Assembly: GCF_026151205.1 (NCBI RefSeq) | Contig: NC_087082.1 | Location: 15,285,365-15,349,364, forward strand | Length of the DNA stretch: 64,000 nucleotides | DNA from: Bolinopsis microptera | Lineage: Eukaryota; Ctenophora; Tentaculata; Lobata; Bolinopsidae | Direction: 5' to 3' | Shown here: positions 38,087 to 49,160 of the stretch, piece after piece | Numbering within the stretch: the stretch's first letter is position 1 | How the letters are laid out: each line of letters starts with the position of its first letter | Program-made: the position numbers and the translations under genes | Notes under the pieces: generated by a model | What the model saw: only the letters and a program-made list of their open reading frames with translations | The model's database searches: none | Told to the model about the DNA's origin: nothing

Positions 38087-38716
38087 CATGAAACAAAATG
38101 CAATGTAATCAAGTAAGATTGTAGTGCGTACTATGCTCGCTATTATCCCTTACCCAGCAGTGATCTGGGTCAAAGGAGCTGAAGTCAAAGGAGCTGAGAG
38201 AACGATGTACTCATTTGAACTATAGAGACTCTGTTATGTACATTTGTAGCTCCACAGAGGAGTGGACAGGGGAGGGTTATCTTGTATCCAACGTACTAAA
38301 TTTCAATTGAAAATCGCTCTTTTATATTTAAGATAAAGTCCAAGTCTCATATTAAAAATAGGACCAGTAAATTTAATTTCAATTAAACATGCACATACAG
38401 CTAGCCAAGTTTAATAACGGATTTAAATTCTTTTGTTAAAGACCTGCTTCCCGCTTGTAATTTTATAATTAATCAAATTTCTTCCGAATTGTACAGCAAT
38501 TGTACAGACAATCAGCAAATTGTCTATCAAAGCAGCCAATGAGATTTAAGGAAAATATTTCCACTTCGTTCGTAAAAGATACATATCAACTCATTAAAAT
38601 CGTATATAATATGCCCATACAGACTATAGATATGGGACAATATGCAATTAAAGTCGCATCGTTTATCCAGAACTCAATAGTCTGGGAAATATATAATGGT
38701 TGTTTTGTGTAATTCA

Positions 38717-39723
38717 AGAAAAATTCAGTCAAAATGCAAAACAGCGAAATTTGGGTCGCGGAAAGCTAAAATTTTAATATGTCCTACCGGTAGGACACGG
38801 GAATCGGTCACGAGGACGGAAGACACGAGGGCGACGGACACGAGGGCGGAGGTTTTCAGTCAAAACCGCCAATATTCTGATGTAGGCTATCCATTATGGG
38901 TATGAAATCTTTTAGATAGATAAACAGATAACAATTTAGGTTTTATCTAGATAAAACTGATAATTTTGCTGCTGAAGGCAAAAGCCAAAATGTTGTCCAA
39001 ATTTCAATAAAACTTATTGTCGACTTTTATCACTGTTTACCAGTAAACTTGGTACAGCACCACTTCCTTTCTTCTGAAAATATTAAAGCACTAGTTTTCA
39101 ATTCTACGGGGAACAGTAGTGCACCAGTTCTCTTCGAAATACTTAATCATCAGTTAAAGCTTTCTTATCCTGAGAACAGGGGAGGACATTCAGCATTCTC
39201 CAGAAAACGGTAGAGCCCTTGTTTCCTTCTCCAGAGAACAGTAGTGCACCAGTTCTCTTCAAACCAATAAAGCAACAGATCCCTTCTCCTGAAGACAATG
39301 TATCACCCAGAACACTTCCGGAATTTAATTGAGTGCTATGCCGGTATTCCTGACTCCTGTTAACAGTAAAATGCTCGTGCTTGTCTCCAGAATGGTTGTA
39401 AGATAAAATGCCAGTATATTGTGACAGTATTTTCGATAATTCCTAGTGAATTTTTATAGTGATAAAAATACATTTTATCTAGAACTTTTTTAAACGAATT
39501 ATCGGAGATAATTATCGGTTACGATTATCGGAGTGGATAGCCTATTGTGATGAATTTCCGTTTATTAAAGCTTTCTTTGGGAAAAGACCTTTGAATACCT
39601 CAATCGTGTCTTATGCCATCGTCAGTGACCTTGTAAGATGGTCATTAAAGAAAAATTCAGTCAAAACAGTGAAATTTGGGTCGCGGAAGGCTGAAATTTA
39701 AATATGTCCTACCGGTAGGACAC
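38717..39723. repeat. Pair of direct repeats each ending in an 18-bp palindrome
   Basis: About 80 bp starting agaaaaattcagtcaaaa occurs at 38717-38798 and 39648-39723. Both copies end in the perfect palindrome tgtcctaccggtaggaca (38780-38797 and 39705-39722). Between them are short related blocks (gaacagtagtgcaccagttc at about 39112 and 39238). Confidence 0.88.
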
Positions 39724-39774
39724 ATTCAAAATTTTCCTTTTGGCGTCCTTCCATTCACAATAACCTATTGAAGA

Positions 39775-39987
39775 CGAGAAGATTTTGAAGGTAACCTTGA
39801 CCCAGATATCAAAGTGAGTAGTCAGCATATAGATCATGTGGATGCGCTGTTCTTGGATATGTTTTCAGAAACCTGCCTTTCTGAGGCCCAGTGGGATGAT
39901 GATATCTCCTATCGAGGTGCTTCAGCAGTCAAGTTTTCTGGATCGGTTACAGCTCTCTACTGGGTACTACTTATATATGCCGATTAA
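39775..39987 (+). other. Unrecognised coding-like open stretch
   Basis: The frame starting GAA GAT TTT is open for about 69 codons to a TAA. It has balanced composition, with runs such as HVDALFLDMFSETCLSEAQW. It has no start codon of its own and an upstream in-frame stop just before 39766, so it would be an internal exon or a relic of a transposon ORF. I recognise no family. It directly follows the palindrome-ended repeat. Confidence 0.3.
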
Positions 39988-40601
39988 TTAAAATTGACTA
40001 CTTTCAATTTTTATTGCACTTGAATGCTCAACAATCAAAATATCAATCTGACAGCTGTCATGTCAGGACTGGATTAAAGATTTTTTTTTTCATGAAATTA
40101 ATTTATGATTAGGACTAAATTCAGTCATAAGCAGACAATAATACGGTATACAATCACAGTGAAATGTGTAGGACTTGCACGATGGACAGGCATCAAAACG
40201 TCAGTTGAGTTTCCAGCAGAACTGGAAACGGTGATGAAAATTACTACCCCGAACATCTCCAAAAAATGGAGCAATGAAGTAAGCTGCAGTGACAACACCA
40301 GAATCTCTGGATGATCCCAAGAACCTCAACCCCTACTTGATATAACCTTTTTCATATTTACATTCAGAGATTCGGGTGTTGTTTTATTTGATTATTATAA
40401 TATTATATATCAAAGTCGGCAATTGGGAAACTTAGTTTTTTAGCTTACTGTTTGTTCGAAAACATTACAAGATATTGTATTTGAAGCAAATGCAATACCT
40501 GGCGAAGAGCTCTCTTTCAAAAGCAAAATTCGATCAGGGTTCATAAACCTTGATCATTGATAATAATTAACACAGATATCTTTTTGATAAGTACAATTTT
40601 A

Positions 40602-40898
40602 GTGAGGGAGTGAGGGAGTGAGGGAGTGAGGGAGTGAGGGAGTGAGGGAGTGAGGGAGTGAGGGAGTGAGGGAGTGAGGGAGTGAGGGAGTGAGGGAGTG
40701 AGGGAGTGAGGGAGTGAGGGAGTGAGGGAGTGAGGGAGTGAGGGAGTGAGGGAGTGAGGGAGTGAGGGAGTGAGGGAGTGAGGGAGTGAGGGAGTGAGGG
40801 AGTGAGGGAGTGAGGGAGTGAGGGAGTGAGGGAGTGAGGGAGTGAGGGAGTGAGGGAGTGAGGGAGTGAGGGAGTGAGGGAGTGAGGGAGTGAGGGAG
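40602..40898. repeat. 8-bp minisatellite (gagggagt), about 37 copies
   Basis: Perfect 8-bp repeat with a GGG run every 8 bases on the plus strand, so G-quadruplex formation is possible. The minus strand translates as a Ser/Pro/Leu/Thr/His repeat, which is not a gene. Confidence 0.97.
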
Positions 40899-41064
40899 CT
40901 TGATCAAATCACCGAATGAGGCTACCCGAAGACACGTCTTCCGTTATCGATAATGTTTAGATTAATTATTGAGCCAAACAGGGGTGGGGTATTTTGAACA
41001 GCTAGGTGCAAAAATATTTTGGAACTTTGCACTTACAGTTCAAGTTCGATGTTTTTACTTTTAG

Positions 41065-42680
41065 CTTAGTTATAATTGGTTTGATTTTAATCAGCAGTTT
41101 AATATAAAATGCAATTATGTCCAACGGTAGTGGTGCCAGGTGCCTAATTCCATAATAGCATAATTAACAGTTAATTCTATTAAGGCTCATGGATGGGGAA
41201 ATAGGTATGATTCCCTGCGAAAAATGGAACAAGTTGCTGCCTTAAATTAAAAAATGTGTTGCCTCATTTTAAGTAATGAATTTTACTTACAAAATTCAAC
41301 CAAAATTGTTGAGATAGCGACCGAAAGATGTTTATGAACTTGAAGTGAAATAACTTGAATCAGTAAGAACATCTGGGAAAGTCACGGACTCTTGGATCTT
41401 CCTGGTGAAGTACTCTGTGCAACAATAGTGGTACACAAAGAGACAATTTATATGTCAATATGTAGATACAATTTGTCCACTTATTTATAATCATTCTGGA
41501 AACTTTGCCAAAGATAACATAATTTGATTTCTGCTCTCTGCAGCCACAAATAATTTTGATAAAGATTCCTTGAATTCAATTATAATTTTTTGATAAGATA
41601 CAAATTCAGAGGATGGTTCAGATAATGTTTTAGATTTATCTCAAGTTATCCATCATGCTAATAAAATAAGGAGTCGCCGTCATGGTTATAACCATATTAT
41701 GACGATGGAAATTTAATTAATACTAATAATGAAAAACTTCCGTTTTTGGATTATTTGAGTGTGACTGATTGGGGCAGAAAATCACGCGTGAGTTTGACTA
41801 AACCATGGCGGCTATTAGACTTTTAAGATCGGGGTACAGCTGTCAGTCAAGGCAGTTCAAATATTTGGCCACAGGAGGCGTAGTTCTGATTTATTTGGAT
41901 TGTTATAGCGCGATTGTCGATTGACTTATTTTTACTTCCATCTCAATGGGGGGACTGGGGTGTTATTAACGTTAGACCTATTTATCTATTTGAGACCCAA
42001 GCAGTGATCGACCGGGATCCCCGGCCCCGGCCCGGATACGGCCGGGATTTGTGTTTTCCCCCGGCCCCGGCACCGGCAAAACAATTTTCAAAATCCAGGC
42101 CCTGGCCAGAGGCCCCCAATCCCGGCCTCTGGCCAGGATTGAACTTTTTTAATCAACATTAATTTAGTTCAAACAATTTAGTTCAATTTAGTTTACTGTA
42201 CAAAAAACAGTAGAGAGTGAGGCCGACTCAATGCAGATGATGATGATAGTCATCAGATCACAGATGACTACTCGTTTCCGGTGTCAGCTTCAGTGTCCGA
42301 AATATCTATGTCCGGCTACAAGAAAGCCTTTCTGAGTTACATTTAACTATTAAAGAGAAATAATCGTTCCTCATCCTTTAATCATTGTGTAGCTGCCTTC
42401 TAGGTTGACCTTGAAGCTAGCTCACATTGATACGAGTTTCCGGAAACTTTCAAAAATGTTCGAAATTAGATTAAAAAATCCCGGCCCCGGCCCCGGCCCC
42501 GGCATATTTTAGCCAATCCCGGCCCCGGCAACATTTCAAAATCCCGGTTAATCCCGGCCCCGGCTGATTCAACTTGGTCCCGGCCCCGGCCCCGGCCCCG
42601 GCCCCGGCTAAATTTCTTCCCCGGTTGATCCCTGGACCCAAGTCACAATATATATCCTCTTTGTCTAGGATATGATAACT
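41065..42680 (+). repeat. Duplicated ~1-kb segment, copy 1 (with hAT-type insertion)
   Basis: From about 41065 the sequence matches 46070-47760: aaggctcatggatggggaaa, then the ttataaccat...gacgatggaaattt block, then an ATG-containing block at 41803. The 41803 frame reads MAAIRLLRSGYSCQ, then RQFKYLATGG and IYLDCYS, before stopping. Copy 1 has about 200 bp (41285-41480) absent from copy 2 and a 633-bp transposon at 42002-42634. Each copy lies a short way downstream of a G/A-rich simple array. Confidence 0.85.
42002..42634. mobile_element. Non-autonomous hAT-type DNA transposon
   Basis: The 633-bp insert is flanked by 8-bp target duplications gacccaag (41994-42001 and 42635-42642). Its ends are terminal inverted repeats: cagtgatcgaccggga at the left, and the reverse complement of the right end is cagggatcaaccgggg (13 of 16 matching). 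CAG-type ends and an 8-bp duplication are typical of the hAT superfamily. The related segment at 46.1-47.8 kb has an empty site (47737-47744). There is no transposase ORF. Both subterminal regions are packed with ccggccccgg-type repeats. Confidence 0.85.
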
Positions 42681-44590
42681 TTTTGATTTCAGTCAATTTT
42701 AATGTCTATCAATATCATCGGACTAAACATAGAATTTAAATATAAAGTATCACAATATGGAATGATCACTTTTGTGATCGTCAGCTTCCTCGTTTACTTC
42801 TTGAAAAAGTTTACACTGAAATGCAGTGGTTTTCAAAAATCGGGTATTAATATTACTAATGCTTTAAGCATGGAACATTTTAATTTAATGCACGATAACG
42901 GATAACCCATTTGACGAAGATGACCTGTGATATGCTCATCAAATCTGGTCATATTTCGTATTTGTTTTTTTTACACAACTTTCATAATCATAAACAGTAG
43001 ACACTGATCTATTATGACGGATATTTTGACATTTTCACTGCTTAACGATTGCTTTTCTTGCTTATTGTATAAAAAATTGATTAACAAATTATCTGCTAAA
43101 ATTTAAAAAACACCAAAAAAGATGAACAAAATTGGATTTTTGATGGTTTTGAATGCCTTCTATACTAGCGTTCATTTTAATGTCCGTTCATAATTATATC
43201 CATTAATTTTAGTGTCCGTTCATAATTACCTTAGGGCCAATAAATTTGGTTCACAATATATTTGGTTACCATAATTTTGGTTACCACAATTTTTGGTCTA
43301 CAACAATTTGAGTCACATTTTTAACTTTTCGAGACCATTTTCCATTCCATTTATTTGATTTTTCCGTTATTTAGCTAGTTTTTTTTCCGATTTTGCATAT
43401 AAAGTCATACTTTATAGTTTAACGTTACGCATGTTGATTGAATGATTTGTTGCAATAAAGAAATAAAACAAATAATTTGTAAAGTAAAATGCTATATATC
43501 CACCAGCGGGCTATATTTTGTCTTCTGACCTCTCGCAGCCCGATGTAACAAGACACAGTGCGCGTCCAGCCCGCTTAAAATACAGCACGCGAGCAGACGA
43601 CACTTAACGTGACAAGTAACAATACAGCCCGGAGCACTTTCACTTTCAAACAAATTTTTGGGGCCTAAACTATTAAACTTTAACTGTTACAAGACACGTA
43701 CACCATATTTATGTCACTGACACTACATCTTAATGGTTCCCACGGCTCAAGGAATGCACTATATATCACTTATCGGACTCAGTCCCTATATACTACGCCG
43801 TGCAATATGATTGGCTGACATTGAACACGTGACGTGTTACCATGGTTGCAACAATTAGTGGCGACTTTAAGTCTAGAGTTGATGTTTATACAATAAACAC
43901 GCTCTATTGTTTATTTCAACTGATTTCCATTTCCATAATTGCTCAAGCTATTTCGAGTAATAATTCTTGAAATTTTAGGCCGGAATTTTACGTGTAATTC
44001 TATTGTGTTCCCGAAAGAAATTTTGCCCTGTTTTTTGTTTTGAAACTATACCGTCTACCACTAATATTGATGTTATGAATTTGATCTTTTACTCAACGTA
44101 AAATATATATACATATATTCAATGTCCCTTCGTGCTTCGTTATCTTGAGCTCTCTTGGTAACTGCAGATGGCATTCAGTTTATAGTTACACAATTGTTAA
44201 AGTTATGGCGAGCACTCTTTTTGATAGTTTAAGCTGAATTTATTGTTTGACCGGCCCTACACACTGTGTACTGACTAACTCTCATTGTACATCTGACGTG
44301 TTGTCATGGTAACAGGAATTCTGTGTTACTCGTAGTATGGAAATTGACGGAGATACACAATTTTTAATCTATGTTAATGATTAACATCCCGTTGACTGTT
44401 CATCAATATGGTTGGTGTGTAATACCGTTATAGTTCGTGGGATTTCAATTCTTCTATTGTGTTATATAATCAGTAATGTTGCCCTGTTCTGCATCTTACA
44501 CCAAAGGCTAAAGCATGATTTTCTATTAAATTTGCAGCTTTAGTTCGAAATCTTTTGCCTTTATTTGCTATGATTGTTGAAAACTGTAAA
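42643..44590. other. Gene-poor region
   Basis: No exon recognised. A small tandem duplication (gttcataatta within tttaatgtccgttcataatt) lies at 43160-43225 and a degenerate tttggttacca repeat at 43245-43310. Confidence 0.5.
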
Positions 44591-44880
44591 TCGCCCGCTC
44601 ATGGATATACACGATATCATTCCTCGCCATGAGGGCGGAACTATCGTATAGCACTCGGGCCCGTTGGGCCCTCCGTGCTATACGAAAATATCTCCGCCTC
44701 GGGCTGGCGCCCTCGTGGAGATATAATAACATAAACCCGCCACGCAAAGGGTTTATATAACAGATCATCCCGCGCTAGCGGGATGATCTGATAAACACAT
44801 ACGAGTGCGCGCAGCGCACGAGTTTTGTGTTAATATGTAATCCCGAAGCGCCAGCTGAGGGATTACATTTATTTAGCCCT
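44590..44880. other. String of six different perfect hairpins
   Basis: Consecutive inverted repeats: cgtatagcac/gtgctatacg (44645-44684), atatctcc/ggagatat (44688-44724), aaaccc/gggttt (44733-44754), and cagatcatcccgc/gcgggatgatctg with a 4-base loop (44761-44790). Then come gtgcgc/gcgcac (44805-44819) and tgtaatccc/gggattaca (44836-44867). The stems are unrelated to each other and are separated by short AT-rich spacers. The minus-strand open frame 44568-44768 is a by-product. No known ncRNA family was recognised. Confidence 0.85.
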
Positions 44881-45207
44881 GAGCGTGAAGTGTTTATGGA
44901 TTATAATTATCTCCGGCGATTTCGACAAGGGATTTATACTTTAGAAGAGAGATTGGAAAGCAGTTCATCAATCTGAATGTCAAACCGATCTGTCATACAT
45001 AGTGGAGCAATAGCTTGAACGTTAGCAGGAACAAGAGCTGGAAGGAGAGCAAGCAAAACAATACTATTTTTAGGGCACGGACAAGGGTAGCTGGCTAGTC
45101 GCCAACTTCTTACGCCACGCGTTGGAGAAATTCCAAGAATTAGCTGCTTTGGCAACGTTCCCAGGAATTTGCGTGTAAAAGAAGTGGACGGTTACGATGT
45201 TTCATAT

Positions 45208-45291
45208 CACGTGGTGCGCTTTCGTGTCACGTGGTATAGACTCGGCGTATGCTATTGGTGGCACGTGGTACGCACGTGACGCGCCCACGTG
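45208..45291. promoter_or_regulatory. Second cluster of five CACGTG motifs
   Basis: CACGTG at 45208, 45228, 45262, 45273 and 45286. It lies between the two hairpin groups. No adjacent host gene is visible. Confidence 0.5.
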
Positions 45292-45374
45292 ATCGCGCGT
45301 CTAACTGTTCTACTATTATCGAGTTCTAATCAGCAGTATCATTGATTATTGTAAGTCTGAGAATTGAATGATAA

Positions 45375-45620
45375 ACATCAGTTACGACTAAAAAGCGGGC
45401 CGGGTTTATACAAATTTCCGGGGCGGGATGATATCACCTTGAGATGTTTATCTAACAGCGGGCCGGGCTGAGTGATAATATGATCCCGCGTCGAAATCCC
45501 GGAGATATTTATAAAATATTGCACGCGCACGCGCGTGCAATATTTAGTACTGCCCTCAAGGCTGCGGTGATATCTATATATATCAATTCTGCAATGATGA
45601 ATGAGCACCCGTCTGAAAAT
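45375..45620. other. Second hairpin group
   Basis: It contains a 15-bp perfect stem with a 2-base loop (45514-45528 with 45531-45545, aaatattgcacgcgc and its complement). Repeated blocks gcgggccggg occur at about 45396 and 45461. Matching gcgggatgata and its partner tatgatcccgc occur near 45425 and 45480. The style is the same as the 44590-44880 string. Confidence 0.7.
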
Positions 45621-45757
45621 TACTGATTAAGCTGCAATGCATTACTCAAGAATTTCAATAACATCAGATCCAGAGTCTGTGACTCTGTATCACTGAGTTA
45701 AAGTTTTTCAGTACGCTGTTCGGTTTCTTTTTCACCCTTTTTCGATACGATGTAGTT

Positions 45758-45972
45758 CAGTGAGTGAGTGAGTGAGTGAGTGAGTGAGTGAGTGAGTGAG
45801 TGAGTGAGTGAGTGAGTGAGTGAGTGAGTGAGTGAGTGAGTGAGTGAGTGAGTGAGTGAGTGAGTGAGTGAGTGAGTGAGTGAGTGAGTGAGTGAGTGAG
45901 TGAGTGAGTGAGTGAGTGAGTGAGTGAGTGAGTGAGTGAGTGAGTGAGTGAGTGAGTGAGTGAGTGAGTGAG
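45758..45972. repeat. (gtga)n microsatellite, about 53 copies
   Basis: Perfect tetranucleotide run, followed to 46060 by degenerate G-rich variants (ggggggagtga, agggagggaggg). Confidence 0.98.
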
Positions 45973-46069
45973 GGGGGAGTGAGGGGGGAGTGAGAGGGGA
46001 GTGAGGCAGGAGTGAGGGTCGATGTAGGAAGGGAGGGAGGGAGGGAGGGAGTGAGGGGGTGAGGGAGTT

Positions 46070-47760
46070 TAGTTATAATTGCTTTCATTTTAATCAGCAA
46101 AAGCTGTAGAATCACGGTCAAAATGCAATTATGTCCGATGGTATTTTTGCCTACAGCCTAGTTCCATAATTAACAGTAATTATATTAAGGCTCATGGATG
46201 GGGAAATAGGTATGATTCCCTGCGAAAGATGGAGCAAGTTGCTGCCTTAAATTAAAATATGTGTGCTTGCCAAATATTGCATTGCTTCATTTTAAGTAAT
46301 GGCAACTTCGCCAAAGATAACATAATTAGATTTTTACAGCCACGAAGAATTCTGATAAAGATTCCTAGAATTGAATTATAATGTTTTAATAAAATACAAA
46401 TTCAGAGGATGGTTCAGATGATATTTTAGATTTCATCTCAAGTTATCGATCATGCTAATAAAATAAAAAATCACCGTCACGGTTATAACCATGTTATGAC
46501 GATGGAAATTTGATTAATACTCGACTTCGACTCGACTTAGGGCGGCTTCAGCGTCCGAACAGAAATAGTCTTCTTCCAAATCTGTTTATCCAGCATGAGT
46601 TTGTTAATCTCTTTGCTGTCGACAAGCCCCGTGTCCTTCCGAAGGATGTCAATGTATGTGAGATGTGGTCTTCCCCTTCGACGATGTCCTTGAAGGGGTT
46701 CCCAGAAGGGAAGTTGATGACTCAAAAGTTCTTCATGTCTGGCTAAATGACCTGCGAGTCTCATCCTCCGTGCAGCTATCTTATCAGATGCTCTGATGAG
46801 GTGTCCATACACCTTGGCGTTAGTCTGCCGCTCTTTCCAGTCAATGTTCAGTGCCATCCTCAGCATTCTCGTATAACATCCATCAATACGTTTTGCGAGG
46901 GTCTGGCTGACAGTCCATGTTTCAGAGCCATATAGAAGGATGGACTCGACTGTAGCCAGGAACAGTCGTATCTTGAGATCTCTACGCATATCCGACTTCC
47001 ATACAAGCTTCATCTGGTGACACGCTCCCCATGCCTTAGCTTTCCTCACTTCGAAGTCCTTCTCCGAACTCTTCATTCTACTACCCAAATATACGAAGTC
47101 ATCGACTTTCTCAATGTTCTTCCCACTCCCAGCAACCAGAGTCGGGTTATCATCATCTCTTATGTTGATTCCCATGTACTTAGTTTTCCCCTCGTTGAGG
47201 TGGAGTCCAACTGAGTTGGCCGCCAGTTCCAGACTCCTGAGGAAATCTTGTGCCTCCGCAACACTATCTGTTAATGTTATAAGAGCAAGGTCGTCAGCAA
47301 AGTCCGCATCAGTGACCTTGACTGCCGGATAGCGACGGCTTCTTCTAGGGTGTAGAGTAAACCCAAAGTCCCTTCCCTCTAGGGACACCCTCATAATGTA
47401 GTCAATTACGATTATGAATAGGTAGGGCGCCAAAGTGTCTCCCTGCATCACTCCTGCTAGAATGAAGTGATGATTAATACTAATAATGAACAACTTTCGT
47501 TTTTGGATTATTTGAATACAACTGATTGGGGCAGGGTAATATCACGCGTGAGTTTGACTAAACCATGGCGGCTGTTAGACTCTCAAGATGTCAGTCAAGG
47601 CAGTTTAAATATTTGGCCGCAGGAGGTTTAGTTCTGATTTATTTGGATTGTTATAGCGATTGTCGATTGACTTATTTTTACTTCCATCTCAAGCTGGACT
47701 GGGGTGTTATAACGTTAGATCTATTTATTTATTTGATACCCAAGTCACTATCTACATCTT
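46070..47760 (+). repeat. Duplicated ~1-kb segment, copy 2 (with LINE insertion)
   Basis: This is the partner of 41065-42680. Removing the LINE at 46522-47470 leaves about 740 bp collinear with copy 1. The ATG block here (47565) keeps a longer frame of 79 codons that shares RQFKYLAxGG and IYLDCYS with copy 1. I do not recognise the product. Conservation of the ATGGCGGC start in both copies could mean a first exon or an element-encoded ORF. Confidence 0.85.
46522..47470 (-). mobile_element. 5'-truncated LINE (reverse transcriptase fragment)
   Basis: The minus-strand open frame (47493-46537) encodes the C-terminal half of a non-LTR reverse transcriptase. It has GVMQGDTLAPYLF, then the catalytic FADDLAL box, then YLGSRM and LLYGSETWT motifs, and a region typical of RTE-like LINEs. 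It starts in the middle of the RT domain, so the element is 5'-truncated. An 11-bp target duplication, tgattaatact, flanks it (46511-46521 and 47471-47481). The 3' tail is a short tcgag/tcgaa-type repeat instead of poly(A). The RT frame has no visible stop inside the fragment. Confidence 0.92.
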
Positions 47761-49082
47761 CTTTCCGGAGATATAATACAGCTCCCTTAATAGGCCGGAG
47801 ATGAGGCTAGTTTGATCCCTTAAAACTCTGGAAGGATGGCACTCGGGTTGGACTCTTGCCAGAAGTAGTCATTTACCATTTATAGGGTTATCAATCGGCT
47901 ACAACGGTCCCATTATACTAACCTAAACCAGCGTAGTACAACTTGAACTAACGAATCATTATAAGCAAAATTGATATTTTAAAATGATAATCGTCAGGTG
48001 ACATGTAGCCTCTCGAAGAGAAGATTGTTCAAAACGGACCATGCTCATGATTTGTCAGTAGAAATCAACAATATTGAAACATGATAAGAGCATCGCATAC
48101 TTTGATGGTTGTCTATTTTAAATCCTACAAAATGTGCACCGGCTAATGATCCTCAGTCCTCTCCTTATAAGTCTTTATTCTAATTCAGCCCCACTAATTA
48201 TATATGCTCATTCCGGTCATTATGGTGTAGTTCGTGAGCTTCTCAAACCCTTAATAAGCAAAGTTAAAAAATCTGTAATTTAGTTGGTTTCGCGACACGT
48301 GTTTTAGTTTTTAACTCGAAAAACTAAGGCTTGAAACTTTGACTCGACCACATTAATGCTCTTATGTCATTTTGAAATGGTTATCAACCCTTTAAGTCTT
48401 AAACCTTTCATTCGCAAATTAGTTACATGCATGACGCATGTACACAATCCTCATTTTTTTTCAAAATCCATCAGAATTAGAGACATTTTGAGTACGTGTC
48501 AATCGCGATTTAGGCGTACATATATTTTGTGTATAATTTACAGTAAATCTTAAAGTGTTGTTATAAAGATTTTGAATACTATATTTTATAAATGATATAA
48601 GAATCAATCATGAACTTAAAAAAGTACTCGGCTTTTAAGAATAAATTGACAATAGAAATTTCAACTTTTACTGAAATTTTTTCCCGATCCATGACTCAAA
48701 GTGCCGAAGGCACAAAAGAGTCAAGGACAAGGGTTAGCGATCGAGGTTTTTTTTGTATATGGTAGCTTTGCGACCGTGCGTGCGTGCGTGCGTGCGTGCG
48801 TGCCCTCGCCCCCAGTCTAGTTATCGCCCACGTGTCTGCCTGCGCAAAGTTATTTTGCGCGATCATCTGAATTAAACAATTGTTGGCGCGCGATGCTGAA
48901 ATGTTCAAGTACATTGTTAATTTTACCATGTACGCATCCCGATAGGGACTAATTGATAGCATTGTATTATTATTTTGAGTTAGTATTACTATTTTGCACA
49001 GATCCGTGTCAGGTTGCATAAACAATAAACATATAGTTACATAGAAATATACACGATTTTCAAATTCAATATAGAATTATAT
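47761..49082. other. Gene-poor region
   Basis: No exon recognised. A (tgcg)n microsatellite lies at 48776-48801. Confidence 0.5.
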
Positions 49083-49160
49083 CAACTGGGCGGCGCTCGG
49101 CCTGTCACTCCGCCATATCTGCATGCTTATAAACAGCAAAGACTGGGGTCCCCAGGTGGT
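49083..49160 (+). repeat. Short dispersed element, copy 3
   Basis: Same conserved ends as copies 1 and 2 (actgggcggcgctcggcc to ctggggtccccagg), with a different middle. Confidence 0.8.

Noticed and set aside
40599..40907. Ser/Pro-rich 102-codon frame
   Set aside because: It translates the perfect gagggagt array.
45732..46121. SLTH-repeat frame of 129 codons
   Set aside because: It translates the (gtga)n microsatellite.
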